Positions 22,870-35,100 of a DNA stretch of 64,000 bases are shown here, in pieces. The notes below the pieces were generated by a model. That model had not been told where the DNA came from. It was given only the letters and a program-made list of their open reading frames with translations, and did not search any database. The stretch's first letter is position 1; each line of letters opens with the position of its first letter. The stretch spans positions 13,422,001 to 13,486,000 of the forward strand of contig OU015653.1 of the NCBI GenBank assembly GCA_907165275.2. The letters are read 5' to 3'. The DNA comes from Zygaena filipendulae (taxonomy: Eukaryota; Arthropoda; Insecta; Lepidoptera; Zygaenidae). A program made the position numbers and the translations under genes.

Positions 22870-25800
22870 CGACACCACTCTTAAACTTCCATTCACTATA
22901 TACATGTCAAAGTCAAATAATTTTACTTAAAGTTGGCCTATAAAAACAAATAGGACCCGATTGGCGCAGTAGGCGCCATGCTGATCAAGGGGTTTCGGGT
23001 TCGATTCCCGGTGGGGGTGGACTTTGTGTGATGGTTCACAGGGTTCCACTATCCAGTCTGGGCGTGTTTATATATTATCTATGGTATAAAAAATATATGA
23101 CAACTAGCTGTCCGCCGCGATTTCATCCGCGGTAATTTCGGAGTTCCCGCGGAAGTTGCGGGAAAAAAGTACTCTATATCCTTCAGTTCCCGAGGGAATT
23201 CCGGGATAAAAACTATCCTATCTTTTAAGTTGGACCATATTATAAACGGTTGCAAAATTTTATCAAATCCGTTCAGTAGTTTCGGAGTTCATCGCGGACA
23301 AACAACGTGACACGTGATTTATATATATTAGACTAGCTGTCCCCCGCGATTTCATCCGCGGTAATTTCGGAGTTCCCGCGGAGGTTGCGGGAAAAAAGTA
23401 CTCTATGTCCTTCAGTTCCCGCGGGAATTCCGGGATAAAAACTATCCTATCTTTTAAGTTGGACCATATTATAAATGGTTGCGAAATTTTATCAAAATCC
23501 GTTCAGTAGTTTCGGAGTCCATCGCGGACAAACAACGTGACACGTGATTTATATATATTAGATTATGTAATGATGTGTGCAATTGTGTAATGATATATTA
23601 TGTGTACTTACGACACAAGTTCATAGTTTAGTGTGGGATCAAGTAGTTAATATGTGTGTTGTGAAGTGGATTATTATGGAAAACAAATAACTAAATAGAA
23701 TAATGTCTCTCACCGACGCCGACGTCGGCGGTCTGTATCATGGACACGTCGTTGGCGCCGTCGCCGATCGCCAGCGTCGTGACGCCCAGCTCCTCCTTCA
23801 CCGCCTGCAACAACACGCGAGGTCGGCGTCGTCAGTGGCCTTCTGCGTGCGGCGGTGCCGAGAGATTAGGGACTAGGGTCTCTACCCACTACACCGTACA
23901 TGACCGCGCGTGATGGCTTCACCCGCGGTAATTTCGGAGTTCCCGCGGGAATTCCGGGATAAAAAATACCCTATGTCCTTCTCTGCGCCCCCGACAACTT
24001 GGGAGCAAAATTTCGTGGTGATCGGTTGAGCCGTTAAGCCGTGAAAGCGTAACAAACAAACAAACCAACTTTCGCATTTATAATATTAGGATGTCGGACT
24101 ATTTATATAAATAAGAACAATTTTTGTGTGCAATGCGGGTGGGTGGCGCGTCGATGGGCGCCGTCGTCGGTGGAAGATAACAATGCCTAATAATTTTGAA
24201 TTTACAATTTAAGTTAAAAATGGCATGGCAATGGGCCAAGAATTTTTTTTTAAACCATTTACGTGCACTTGACAAAATGTCTAAAGGGAAACAATTCTAC
24301 AAACACATTTTTTTCGATTGGAGCGTTCGAGCGATGTAACGGTGTACCCCCCCCCCCCCAGGCTTGTGCCCCCCCCCCCCCCACGCCCCGCGCCCCCGTA
24401 CCTTGACGATGTACGCCTTCTGCAGCGGCGTGGCGCGGCAGCACAGCACGGCGGAGCAGCGGCGCGCCAGCGACAGGAACGGCGTCACCAGCCCCGAGCG
24501 CCGGTCCAGGATGTACGTGAGCGTGCGCCCGTCCACCACCAGCGCGCGGCCCCCGCCCCCGCCCCCGCCCCCGCCTGGGCCGCCGCCCTCGATGCCGCCC
24601 TCCAGGTAGCTCTTGATCGTGGACTCCGCGTGCGCCTGCGCACGCGCACACAACAACCGTTCAAACGGTTCGACGCGGATGACACGGCAGGCGTGTCATC
24701 GTTATTTTTAACGACCGCGATCGTATTTAACGAGGGTAATTATTGGAAAAGATAAATATTTTTGTTTTTACACAATAGGTATGGCTGAAGGCACACCAGG
24801 CGTGTCATTAATTTGTATGGCGCTTGGCACGACAGTCATGTCACGGAATATTTGTTCACCGCAAAATGATAGACACGTACCTATATTGTGCTTTTTTTAA
24901 ATTAATAAAAATATATTTAAATAAAGCACGTTGAAGGTTAGGAGTCGGAGGCTAGTGACGTAATAACCACGTATAAACTGTACCAAGACGTGACGTCATG
25001 CGGCATGTCAACTTATTTATTTTTATTTATTTATTCATTCTTTACTGCACAACAAGTACAAATGTGTCGTCGTTATTTTTTGATCACATAAAAAAAGAAA
25101 AAATACGTGTCTAAATTTTTTTGTTAATCTACATACATGACCGACTAAAAACTACAATTTAGTCAACTAACTTATTAAAAACACGACACTCATTTCACAA
25201 TACTGTTTTCATACGATTCATACAAATTCGCATAAACGATCATGATCTTTGAAGTGTTGTAGATTCTAATCTATGTTGTCTGTGGTCAATTGTCTATGTC
25301 AGATGTAAATGTCCGCTGAATAAAATAATATATCGTCTCGTCACTGATCTCGCTGTCTTTATTTAAAATAAATAATAATCCATCCAGACCAACATCATCC
25401 ACAATATAAAACATGGTGTCAGAAGTGGAGCCTTCAGAATTAACGAAAGGTATGCAAAATACAAATATATTTTTGGCAGGAATCAAACCTCTAAATATAA
25501 AAACGTGCTCGAATGTTTTCCACCAATGGAAGTTATGGAAACAAAGGTTTGAGATTTATTTAGAAGCTACAGATCTGATTACCAAACCAGAAAATAAAAA
25601 GATTGCAGTACTTTTAAGCCTCATAGGCGATGAATGTTTGGAAATATATAACTCATTCGATCAAGATTCCAAAATTTTAAAATTAAAAGATGTCCTCCAA
25701 TTATTTGAAAATAAATTTAGTCCGACAAAAAATATAACTGTAGAAAGATACAACTTCTTCTCTCGTCATCAAAAAGAAGATGAATCGGTTGATGATTACA

Positions 25801-28800
25801 TAACAGTAATAAATAATTTAGCATCATCATGTGAATTTGAACAATTAAAAGATTCTTTAGTAAAAGACATGTTGGTCATTGGCATTAAAGATAATGATAT
25901 AAGAGAAAAATTGTTATTAGATGAAAAATTAACATTGGAAAAAGCAATCAAAGTTTCAAAAAATTATGTAATTACTCAACAACGTTCGAGAAGCATCAAT
26001 GAAAGTACAAATGTAAAGGTCACTCAAGAAAAAATTAATTCTATAAGGTCAACAGACAGAAGGAACAAGTCTTCAAGTCACCATCGGAGGAATAGATCAG
26101 CTTCACAGAGTAGTCAAAGGTCGTCAAATCGTACAAACTCATTAAATCGGAATTATCATCAAAATTATCAGTCAAGAAATCAATCCTGGAATCAAAATTT
26201 CAAAAGAACATGTACAAGGTGCAATGAGGTACATCGATTCAAGTGTCCAGCCAAAGCAGTAACGTGTAACAATTGTGGTCGATTAAATCATTTTCAAAGT
26301 GTTGTTTCTTCAAAAATAAAAATGTAGGCACCGTAAGTCAAGAAGTCAATGAAAACTTCATAATTAATTCAGTAAACTGTCAACCCAACAATAATAAATG
26401 GGAATTAAAAATTAAGCTTCATAATGGTAAAATGTTAAACACCATTATAGATACAGGTGCAGACATAAATGTAATATCAAAATTTACCTTAAAAAGTCTA
26501 AAAATATATGTACCTATTCATAAATTAAGTAACAGGTTATATTCATTCAGTGGTAATAATATACCAACTATTGGTAGCTGTTATCTAAAGTGTCAATTTC
26601 CTAATGGTCTAACTTCTAATATTTATTTTGCAGTAGCAGATATGGTATGTCAAACTGTTATAGGCAAAAATACATGCGAAAAATTGGGCATTATTAAAAG
26701 AATTTTTTCAGTCACAAATAATTCAAAAAGTCAGATGTCAGAGTCAAAAGTCGAAGGTCAGTGTCAATGTCCAGAGTCAGTAAGTAGTATTATTAACCAA
26801 TTTAAAAGTTTATTTCATGGTCTTGGATGTTTACCAAATAAAGTGCATTTAGATATTGATGAAAATGTAAAACCTGTAGTCAGTCCTGTACGTCGTATTC
26901 CTTATTCCTTAATGTCACGTCTTAAAGAAGAATTAGATTACATGGAAAGTGAAAATGTCATTCAAAAAGTAATTAAGCCTACCAAATGGGTAAGTTCCAT
27001 AGTTCATACATAAAAAATTTGTCAGAAGAAACTAATTTACTAAGAGATTTACTTAAAAAACAAAATGATTGGCAATGGTCTGAAATGCACAATAATCAAT
27101 TCATTAGATTAAAAGATTTAATATCACAGTCACCAGCCACTAGTTACTTTATTCAAGAAACCATTATATAATGTACCCTCTCGTCTTCAGCGTATGATGA
27201 TTACCCTACAAGCGTACCAATTAATAGTGTCTTATACAAAAGGTTCTAATATGCATGTGTCTGATACATTGTCTCGAGCTCCAAGTGATAAAAGGTATGA
27301 AAATAGTGATGATGATAGTGTTTTTGATGAAATTGATCAAAATAGTCGAATTCATGTCAATTTACTTACTTCAAACTTAGCTATTTCTAAAGAAAAATTA
27401 GAAAAAATCTTAAAATATACTAGTGATGATATTATTTTACAAAAATTAAAAGAGTATACGGTGAATGGATGGCCGAATAGCAAAGAACACACCGATCCAA
27501 TTGTCTTACCTTATTGGCATATTAGGGATGAAATTCATTGTTTAGATAATATTCTATTCAAAAATAACTGTGTCATTATACCAACTTCTTTAAGGTCTGA
27601 AATATTGTCAATACTCCATGAAGGTCATTTAGGCATAGAAAGAACTAAAGCTCAAGCCCGTTGTACTGTATTTTGGCCTAACATTAGTAAAGATATAGAA
27701 AATAAAGTAAAAATGTGTGAATCATGTGCAATTTTCATGAATAATAAAAGTAAAGAGTCATTAATATCTCATGAGACATCACAATTTCCTTGGCAAAAAG
27801 TAGCAATAGATTTTTTTGAATATAATAACAAAAAATATCTTATTGTTGTAGACTATTACTCAAACTTCATAGAAACAATTTGTCTTAATAATAACACCAC
27901 AAGTGATATTGTTATATTACAGTTAAAATCAATTTTTGCAAGATTTGGTATTCCATTGCAATTGGTGAGTGACAATGGTCCTCCCATGAATTCTGAAAAG
28001 TTTAAGCAATTTATGAGTGATTGGGACATAGAACATATAACGTCCAGTCCATACTTACCTAGAAGTAACGGCTTAGCCGAAGTTTCAGTAAGAATTGTCA
28101 AAGATATCTTTAGAAAGTGTGAGGAGTCCGGCACAGATCCATTTATTGGTTTGTTGCAACATCGCAACACTCCAAGAGGTAATTTGTGTTCTCCAGCTCA
28201 ATTATTAATGTCAAGAACTTTAAGAACTAAAGTACCCAGTAAGTTAACTAATTTGAAACCTAAAGTTGTAAGATTTAAACATCATAGTCAAAATTTAATT
28301 AAAAATAAGGAAAAAACTCAGTCATACTATAATAAAAGTTGTAAAAATTATAATTCATTTAATGTCAATGATAATGTTTATTTTAAGCTGAAACCTACAC
28401 ATAAAAAGTGGTCAAAAGGTATTATTGTATCTAAATCAAAATTTCCACGTTCCTACATGATAAAAGATTTATATGGTAATGTTTATCGAAGAAATAGTCA
28501 ACACATTCGTTTATCATTTAGGAAGGAGGATAATAACTATAGCAATTCTTTGTCTTCTAACTATAGTAACTTTAATTCATTGTCTCCTAGTTGTAAAAAA
28601 CATAAATATGCAGATCAAGATGATTATAACTTGTCTCCAAACAAAAATCAAAGTCCTAACAGAACTGAGAGATCTGTAAGTCAAAGTCCAAATAAATGTA
28701 ATGTGTCTCCATGTCAATCTCCATGTTCTGATAGAAATAATCAGCCAATTCTAAAGTCACCTGAACTAAGTTCATATAATAATTCTAATGGTCAGAACAA

Positions 28801-31800
28801 GAAAGAAATATCTGAACCAAAGTCTGATTATTACTATGTGACAAGATCAGGAAGGCAAATAAGAAAGCCAAAAACATTCAATGTAAACTTTTAATGTACC
28901 TATGGTTTCATAATTATTATTCAAATGACAATGTTTAACTTAATTAAATAACACAAGTATAAATTTATTCTAGATAAATGTGTACCGCAAAAATTCAATG
29001 TCTTGATAATAATGTACGTAATTCTGCACTACTATAACTACTTATTTCTTTCAGTATAATACTTATTTAGTTCATCACATTGTTATTCCAATTCAGTTCA
29101 TAAAGTTAGTTTCATAAATTTCAGAAAGTTTAGACTTCAGAAACTTTGTTTACAAAACTTCATAAATGTCATAATTTGTCATTAGCATAAACGTCAATGT
29201 CATGTCACATTTGTCAATGTCGAAAAGGAGCATGTTGTAGATTCTAATCTATGTTGTCTGTGGTCAATTGTCTATGTCAGATGTAAATGTCCGCTGAAAA
29301 AAAAATATATCGTCTCGTCACTGATCTCGCTGTCTTTATTTAAAATAAATAATAATCCATCCAGACCAACATCATCCACAATATAAAACATGAAGCACTA
29401 TACATAATACAGTTATTATACGAGTTAAGCACAAAATCACCTTGTCCCTGGACATGAGATGCAGCAGCCGGTCCTGCTGCGAGAAGAGCGCGGCGGAGTA
29501 GGCTATGTTGATGGCGGTCTCCGGCTTGTCGCCGGTGAGCACCCACAGCACGAGCCCCGCGTCCAGCAGCGCGCGCACGCAGCGCGGCACGCCCTCCTGC
29601 AGCCGGTCCTCCACGCCCGTCGCGCCCACCAGCGACAGCGCGCTCTCCAGCCGCGACAGCGACTCGCGGATGCGGCGCTCGCGACCTGTGAACACACGAC
29701 GGGTCACAACACCGTGTTACCGCAATTTGAGAACACACGACAAGTCACAACACCATGTTGCCGCGACCTGAGAATACACGACAGTAAAATACCGTGTTGA
29801 CGCGACCTGAGAACACACGACAAGTCACAACACCATGTTGCCGCGACCTGAGAATACACGACAGTAAAATACCGTGTTGACGCGACCTGAGTACACACGA
29901 CAAGTCACAACACCGTGTTGCCGCGACTTGAGAATACACGACAGCAAAATACCGTGTTGCCGCGACCTGAGAATACACGACAGCAAAATACCGTGTTGAC
30001 GCGACCTGAGAACACACGACAGCGAAATACCGTGTTGCCGCGACCTGAGAACACACGACAGCAAAATACCATGTTGCCGCGACCTGAGAACACACGACAG
30101 CAAAATACCGTGTTGCCGCGACCTGAGAACACACGACAGCAAAATACCGTGTTGCCGCGACCTGAGAACCCACGATAGCAAAATACTATGTTACCGCGAC
30201 CTGAGAATACACGACAGCAAAATACCGTGTTACCGCGACCTGAAACCACACGACAGCAAAATACCGTGTTACCGCGACCTGACAACACACGAGAAGTCAC
30301 GACACGGTGTCACCGCGATCTGAGAACACACGACAACGTAACATCGTGTTACCGCGTTCTGAGAACACTGTACAGGTATGTAGCTTCATATACATGTAAT
30401 ATTTTTTTAGTTTTTAACAGCTTGTATAGATGATGCACGTGGTTCCGAGATAATAGAGCCACATAGATCCCGCCCAGATGCCCTCGCGCGTAAAACGCTT
30501 GGAACGCGTCGGACTCTCGACTCGCGCGTTCTCGACTCGCGCGTATAACGCGTCATCTGGACAGGCTCTAGTGCATCCATTACAAACCTAAATCAAAACC
30601 TTTCTTTTGATAATGTTTATTTATTTCGGGAGTTTCCGCGGGAATTCCAGGATAGATTATACCTATAAACCTTCCCCTGGAACCACTATATCTATTGGTG
30701 AAAGCTTCATTAAAGTCCGTTCAGTAGTCTTTGAGTTTATCGCGAACAGACAAACAATTACAGATAGAGAGGGACTTACCGCCGCACTCAGGGTCGACTT
30801 TAATGATTAATAATAATAATAATAATAATCCACATCACAACACACAGATCTACTTGATCCCACACTAAGCTATTATTAGCTTGTGTCGTGGAAACCAAGC
30901 AAACGTGGCATATACTACATAAAATTACATATATATTATAGGTACTATAGATATATAAACACACCCAGACTGGAAAATGGAACCCTGTGTTCATCACACA
31001 AAGTCCACCCCCACCGGGAATCGAACCCGGAACCCCTTGATTAGCGGGCAGGCATGGTGAGCTCTGCGCCAATCGGGTCGTCAAATTTATTATTGGATTA
31101 CTTAGTTAAGTATAGATTTTTAAAAGAAAACTGCCGCAAATTGGCATTTTACTAATTAAGTAACATCTCATTAAATGCCAATTAACATTAATTTACTGAA
31201 CGGCTCTGATTGCGGCAGTTTTGTTTTAAAACATGCAAGGATACGTCACCTTCGCCCATCTCCATGGCGCGCGCGTGGCCCGCGTGCCACTCCTCCCATA
31301 TGGTGGGCGTCATGGTGCGCTTGGCCATGACGAGCGTGCGCAGGCCGGCGCGCGAGTACTCCGCGAGCAGCGCGCGCGTGCGCTCGCCCGCCGCCGCCTC
31401 CGGCGAGCCGGCGCGCAGCGGCGCCAGCGACGGCAGCACCGCGCTGTCCGCGCCCTTCACGTACAGCACCACCTGCCCGGGCCCGTCGGCGTGTTTAGGG
31501 CATTTATTCAGGAAAACATACAGCTATAATTATACACTTAAACAGAACAGATACACAATACATTCGCCAAAACAGTTTCACAAATAATTAATATATTTAG
31601 AGAAATTATGATACAGTATTTAGAATTATGAATTTAGGATAAACAAGATAATAAATAAATACAGACTGATACAATATTGTAATATACACAAATATTTACT
31701 ACTGTGTATGTGTACGTGTTTAGGGCATTTATATGTGTGTGTATGTGTTTGTGTATGTGTGTTTGCATATGTTTGCGAATGCATGTTTGCGTACATATAT

Positions 31801-32111
31801 GTGTGCGTGATGTTATATGGTCTCATCAAAAGCCCTTTTAAAAAAAAAAAACACTTTATTTGTGGATAAGGATACTGGATAATATAATGTAGGCTGAGAC
31901 CAAACCGCATCCGAGAGAGGATAAACACAGACTGACTAGAGTAGGTCGTCTTCGCTCCGAGCTGGTATGCATGTGAGTAGGTGCTTAGTCAGCATTAACC
32001 CCTACAGGCTCGGGGTATAACAGTGAGTAAGAGAATGAGGGATGTGTGTTTTCTCTCTCTTTCTCTCTCTCTATGTGGGTGCGCGTGTGTTTGCGTGTGT
32101 CTCTCTCTCTA

Positions 32112-32148
<37 letters not shown>

Positions 32149-35100
32149 GTCTATCTCTCTCTCTCTCTATCTGTGCGTTTGTGCGTGTGCGTGTGTGTAC
32201 CTGTCCGGTGGGCAGCCGCAGCGCGATGGACATGCACTTGCGCGTGGAGTCGAACTGCTGCACGCGCAGCACGCGCAGCCGGCGCAGCTCGCCGCGCACG
32301 CCCAGCTCCACGGAGTCGGGCGAGCGCGCGCGCAGCTCGTACCCGTACGCGAGCGCCGCCTCCGCCAGCGCCAGCTCGTCCGGCGACTCCGCCTCGAAGC
32401 GAGCCACCTGGAGTCAACCGCGTCATTTCGTAAACAAAAGTGATCTTTCTACTATATGTATAGTGTACTAGCTAGTAGCTGCTTCCCCGGCGGCGGGTAA
32501 GACCGCGTGAATTTCAAAGATTCCGCAGGAATTCCGGGATAATAAATACCCTACATCTTTTTCTGTACCCTCGACAATGTGTACTATGCAAAATTTCACG
32601 ATGATCGGTTGAGTAATTAAGGGAAAGAGCTAGTGATAAATAAATAATCCTTACTGTGGTGCGGCTAGCTGCCATAGTATGCAATATGTCTGTCCACTAG
32701 GAATAAGTCACTCAGCGAGTAGTTTGGCTCTTAGCAATTAACGAAGCTCTTTGTAGTGTGGCCTTAGCCTTAAGTGACCTCGCGTGCTGTAAACGGGTCT
32801 TGAGGTTATAAAGAGACCTCATTAGAAACGTGTATATTTTGTTCACATTGCAGTTTATACTATAGCGAGGCCATAATAATAATACTTTTGAATCTGCGGA
32901 AAGTTCACAGGAATTACGACTCAGTCGTTTTACGAAAAATTGAGAAATCTCTAAAAATCCGGGAGAGAAATCGCTTTCCTTTTTTGAAACTCCCGATTTC
33001 TACTTCTCTTTCCGTGTATCGACAGCTAAGATACAAGGTCGTAGGTAGTCTTTTTTACGTGGTCGATATATTCCCTAATATATAATAATTAATCGACCAC
33101 GTGAAAAGGACTATATTATGCTCTACAATTTGCTAATATTGTGTTAACAGGCAGATTCTTTCGTCAAAAGATCTTCAACGTCTTAAAATGTTGCAGAGAT
33201 ATTTTTGTTTATACAATACCAATAGGTACACCAATTCACGTATCATAAAAGAACACCCGTATGGCTTTTTTTGTTTAACCACTGTTACGATAAAACAAAC
33301 AAACCGACGCGTTCGCGTTTGATACACGAAAATTAATCGCAATGTGTGTCGAGTATTTTTATCAGATACATAGAGAGCACGGATATACAGACACACTTCA
33401 GAAACAACAGTAATGATAATAGAAGATAATGTATCATATGTTTTTTGGTATGCTACTGTATCTACTTATGTCAGAAAAGCTGACAATGTAGATATTATAA
33501 AAGTATGTTGAGATGCTAAATAAACATTGTGGTTTTAGAGATACGAGTATACCTATCGGCTGCTCTACGGACAAAAAAAGTGACTGACATTTTTTTTTCG
33601 AAATAAGTTTATTTTTTGTATTTTTGCCTATTTTCACGCATAACAAACCTTGCTACATACAACCATCAAAAAGTCTTTAGTCTTTGTAAAATGTTACAGT
33701 TGCAATAACCATCAAAAAGGCTTTAGTCTTAGAGAAATTCAAATTAAGAAAATCGTTAAACTATGGAAGGTTTGTTTTAAATAAAGCGATTTCCGGTTTT
33801 TTGCTCCTCCTGTAAAATTTATTCCGCTGCAATTATTTTGTTATTCGTAGGACAGCCGATATATCAAGGTTGATTAAATTTTGTGGTTATACCTATTTCA
33901 CGGAAAAAACGAACATAGATATTAGTGTCTGCTGTAACACGGCAGGTGCCGAAAATAGATCCTGAATACTGCACAGAGAAGTTAGTTGTTGTGAGTTATA
34001 TTCAGATTTGACACTGGCTAAATACGATATACTTACTGTGGGAAAAAATTGTAAAAAAAAAAAACAATTTCAAGAGGTCACCTGTTCAGCCGAAGTGCTG
34101 GGTTCGCTCGCGCTGTCGTCGTGCTTGCCGAACGTCAGCTTCGGCAGCCGGATGCGCAGCGGCGACGTGGTCGACAGGGGCGGCGACGGCGTCGTCGACC
34201 GCGACTCCGTCAGCCGGGAGTATCTGTCAGTCGCAATAACGTTAACACCTAACTCAATAAACTACATGACACTGACAGAAAGCTGAAAGTGGCAATACGT
34301 AGTACCCGAAACCATAAACAATAGACGAAAAGGGAGAGAAACACGCACAAACAATTCGTAACTTTAAAAAATACTATGTCAGTTGGCACTTTGCCGTACC
34401 TACTCAACGATATAAATGTAAGACAATAATAGAAGTTAATGGAATGTTAACGCGACATTAACAGAAATAATCTGAAGCGTTATCTGGGATAAAAAATTAC
34501 TCTATCTAATGAAAAATGTAGCTATAATATTATGAAAATCAAATATTTTCTCATTATAATAAATATTAGCATTTATATAAATGTCATATTATAAGATTTA
34601 TAATTTCATAAATATAAAATACTATCAAGATTTGTTATTTAACTTTACTTTTCCATTTTGCACTGGACTTAAGCTAAAATATCCAGTAAAATACACAAAA
34701 AAAAAATCTATTTCATTCGTTTAAGTGGAGAGTTAATTAATAAAATACACTAGTTTAAGCTATGTATTTGTGTAGTGTATGTAGATTATAGACTAACTTG
34801 TCATTGGGCTTGACGACGCCGTTGGCGAGCGGCTCGGCGAGCGGCTCGGCGCGGGCGGCGAGCTGGCTGCCGGTGCTGGAGCCGCTCGGGTGCATGGTGT
34901 CCACGTGCGGCTGGCTGACCACCACCGTGTTGCACACAGCCAGGATCAATAGGAATTCGCGAACCTGGACACACATGCGCGCGTCACACACACACACAAT
35001 CATCTAAACTAACCAAAACATCGTGAGGAAATTAGAGGAAATCTGATAACAAAATACGATCATACGTCTCCTTATCTCGCGAGTTTTTTAGGATGTAATG

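Larger units (their letters stand above)
25255..29390 (+). mobile_element. Ty3/mag-like LTR retrotransposon, internally deleted
   Basis: LTRs 25255-25413 and 29233-29390 (159 and 158 bp; one short A/T-run difference), target duplication TGAAG (25250-25254 and 29391-29395), primer-binding site at the LTR edge, and a purine tract at 29222-29230. Inside are gag, protease, the RT N-terminus, a short RT/RNase H remnant and an intact integrase. It lies antisense in the flippase intron between exons 8 and 7. The reverse transcriptase core and RNase H are deleted. Confidence 0.92.

Noticed and set aside
22953..23030. tRNA gene from A and B boxes
   Set aside because: No cloverleaf or anticodon arm closes, and the sequence continues into a shared SINE body with several copies.
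26986..27000. gtaagt in the truncated RT as an intron donor
   Set aside because: It codes the conserved WVS residues; the following deletion fits loss of the palm, and no matching intron structure was convincing.
29745..30300. Long minus-strand frames of 13-residue repeats ([13 protein letters not shown] type)
   Set aside because: They arise from a 39-bp minisatellite whose period is divisible by three; three overlapping frames are equally open and no start or homology supports a protein.
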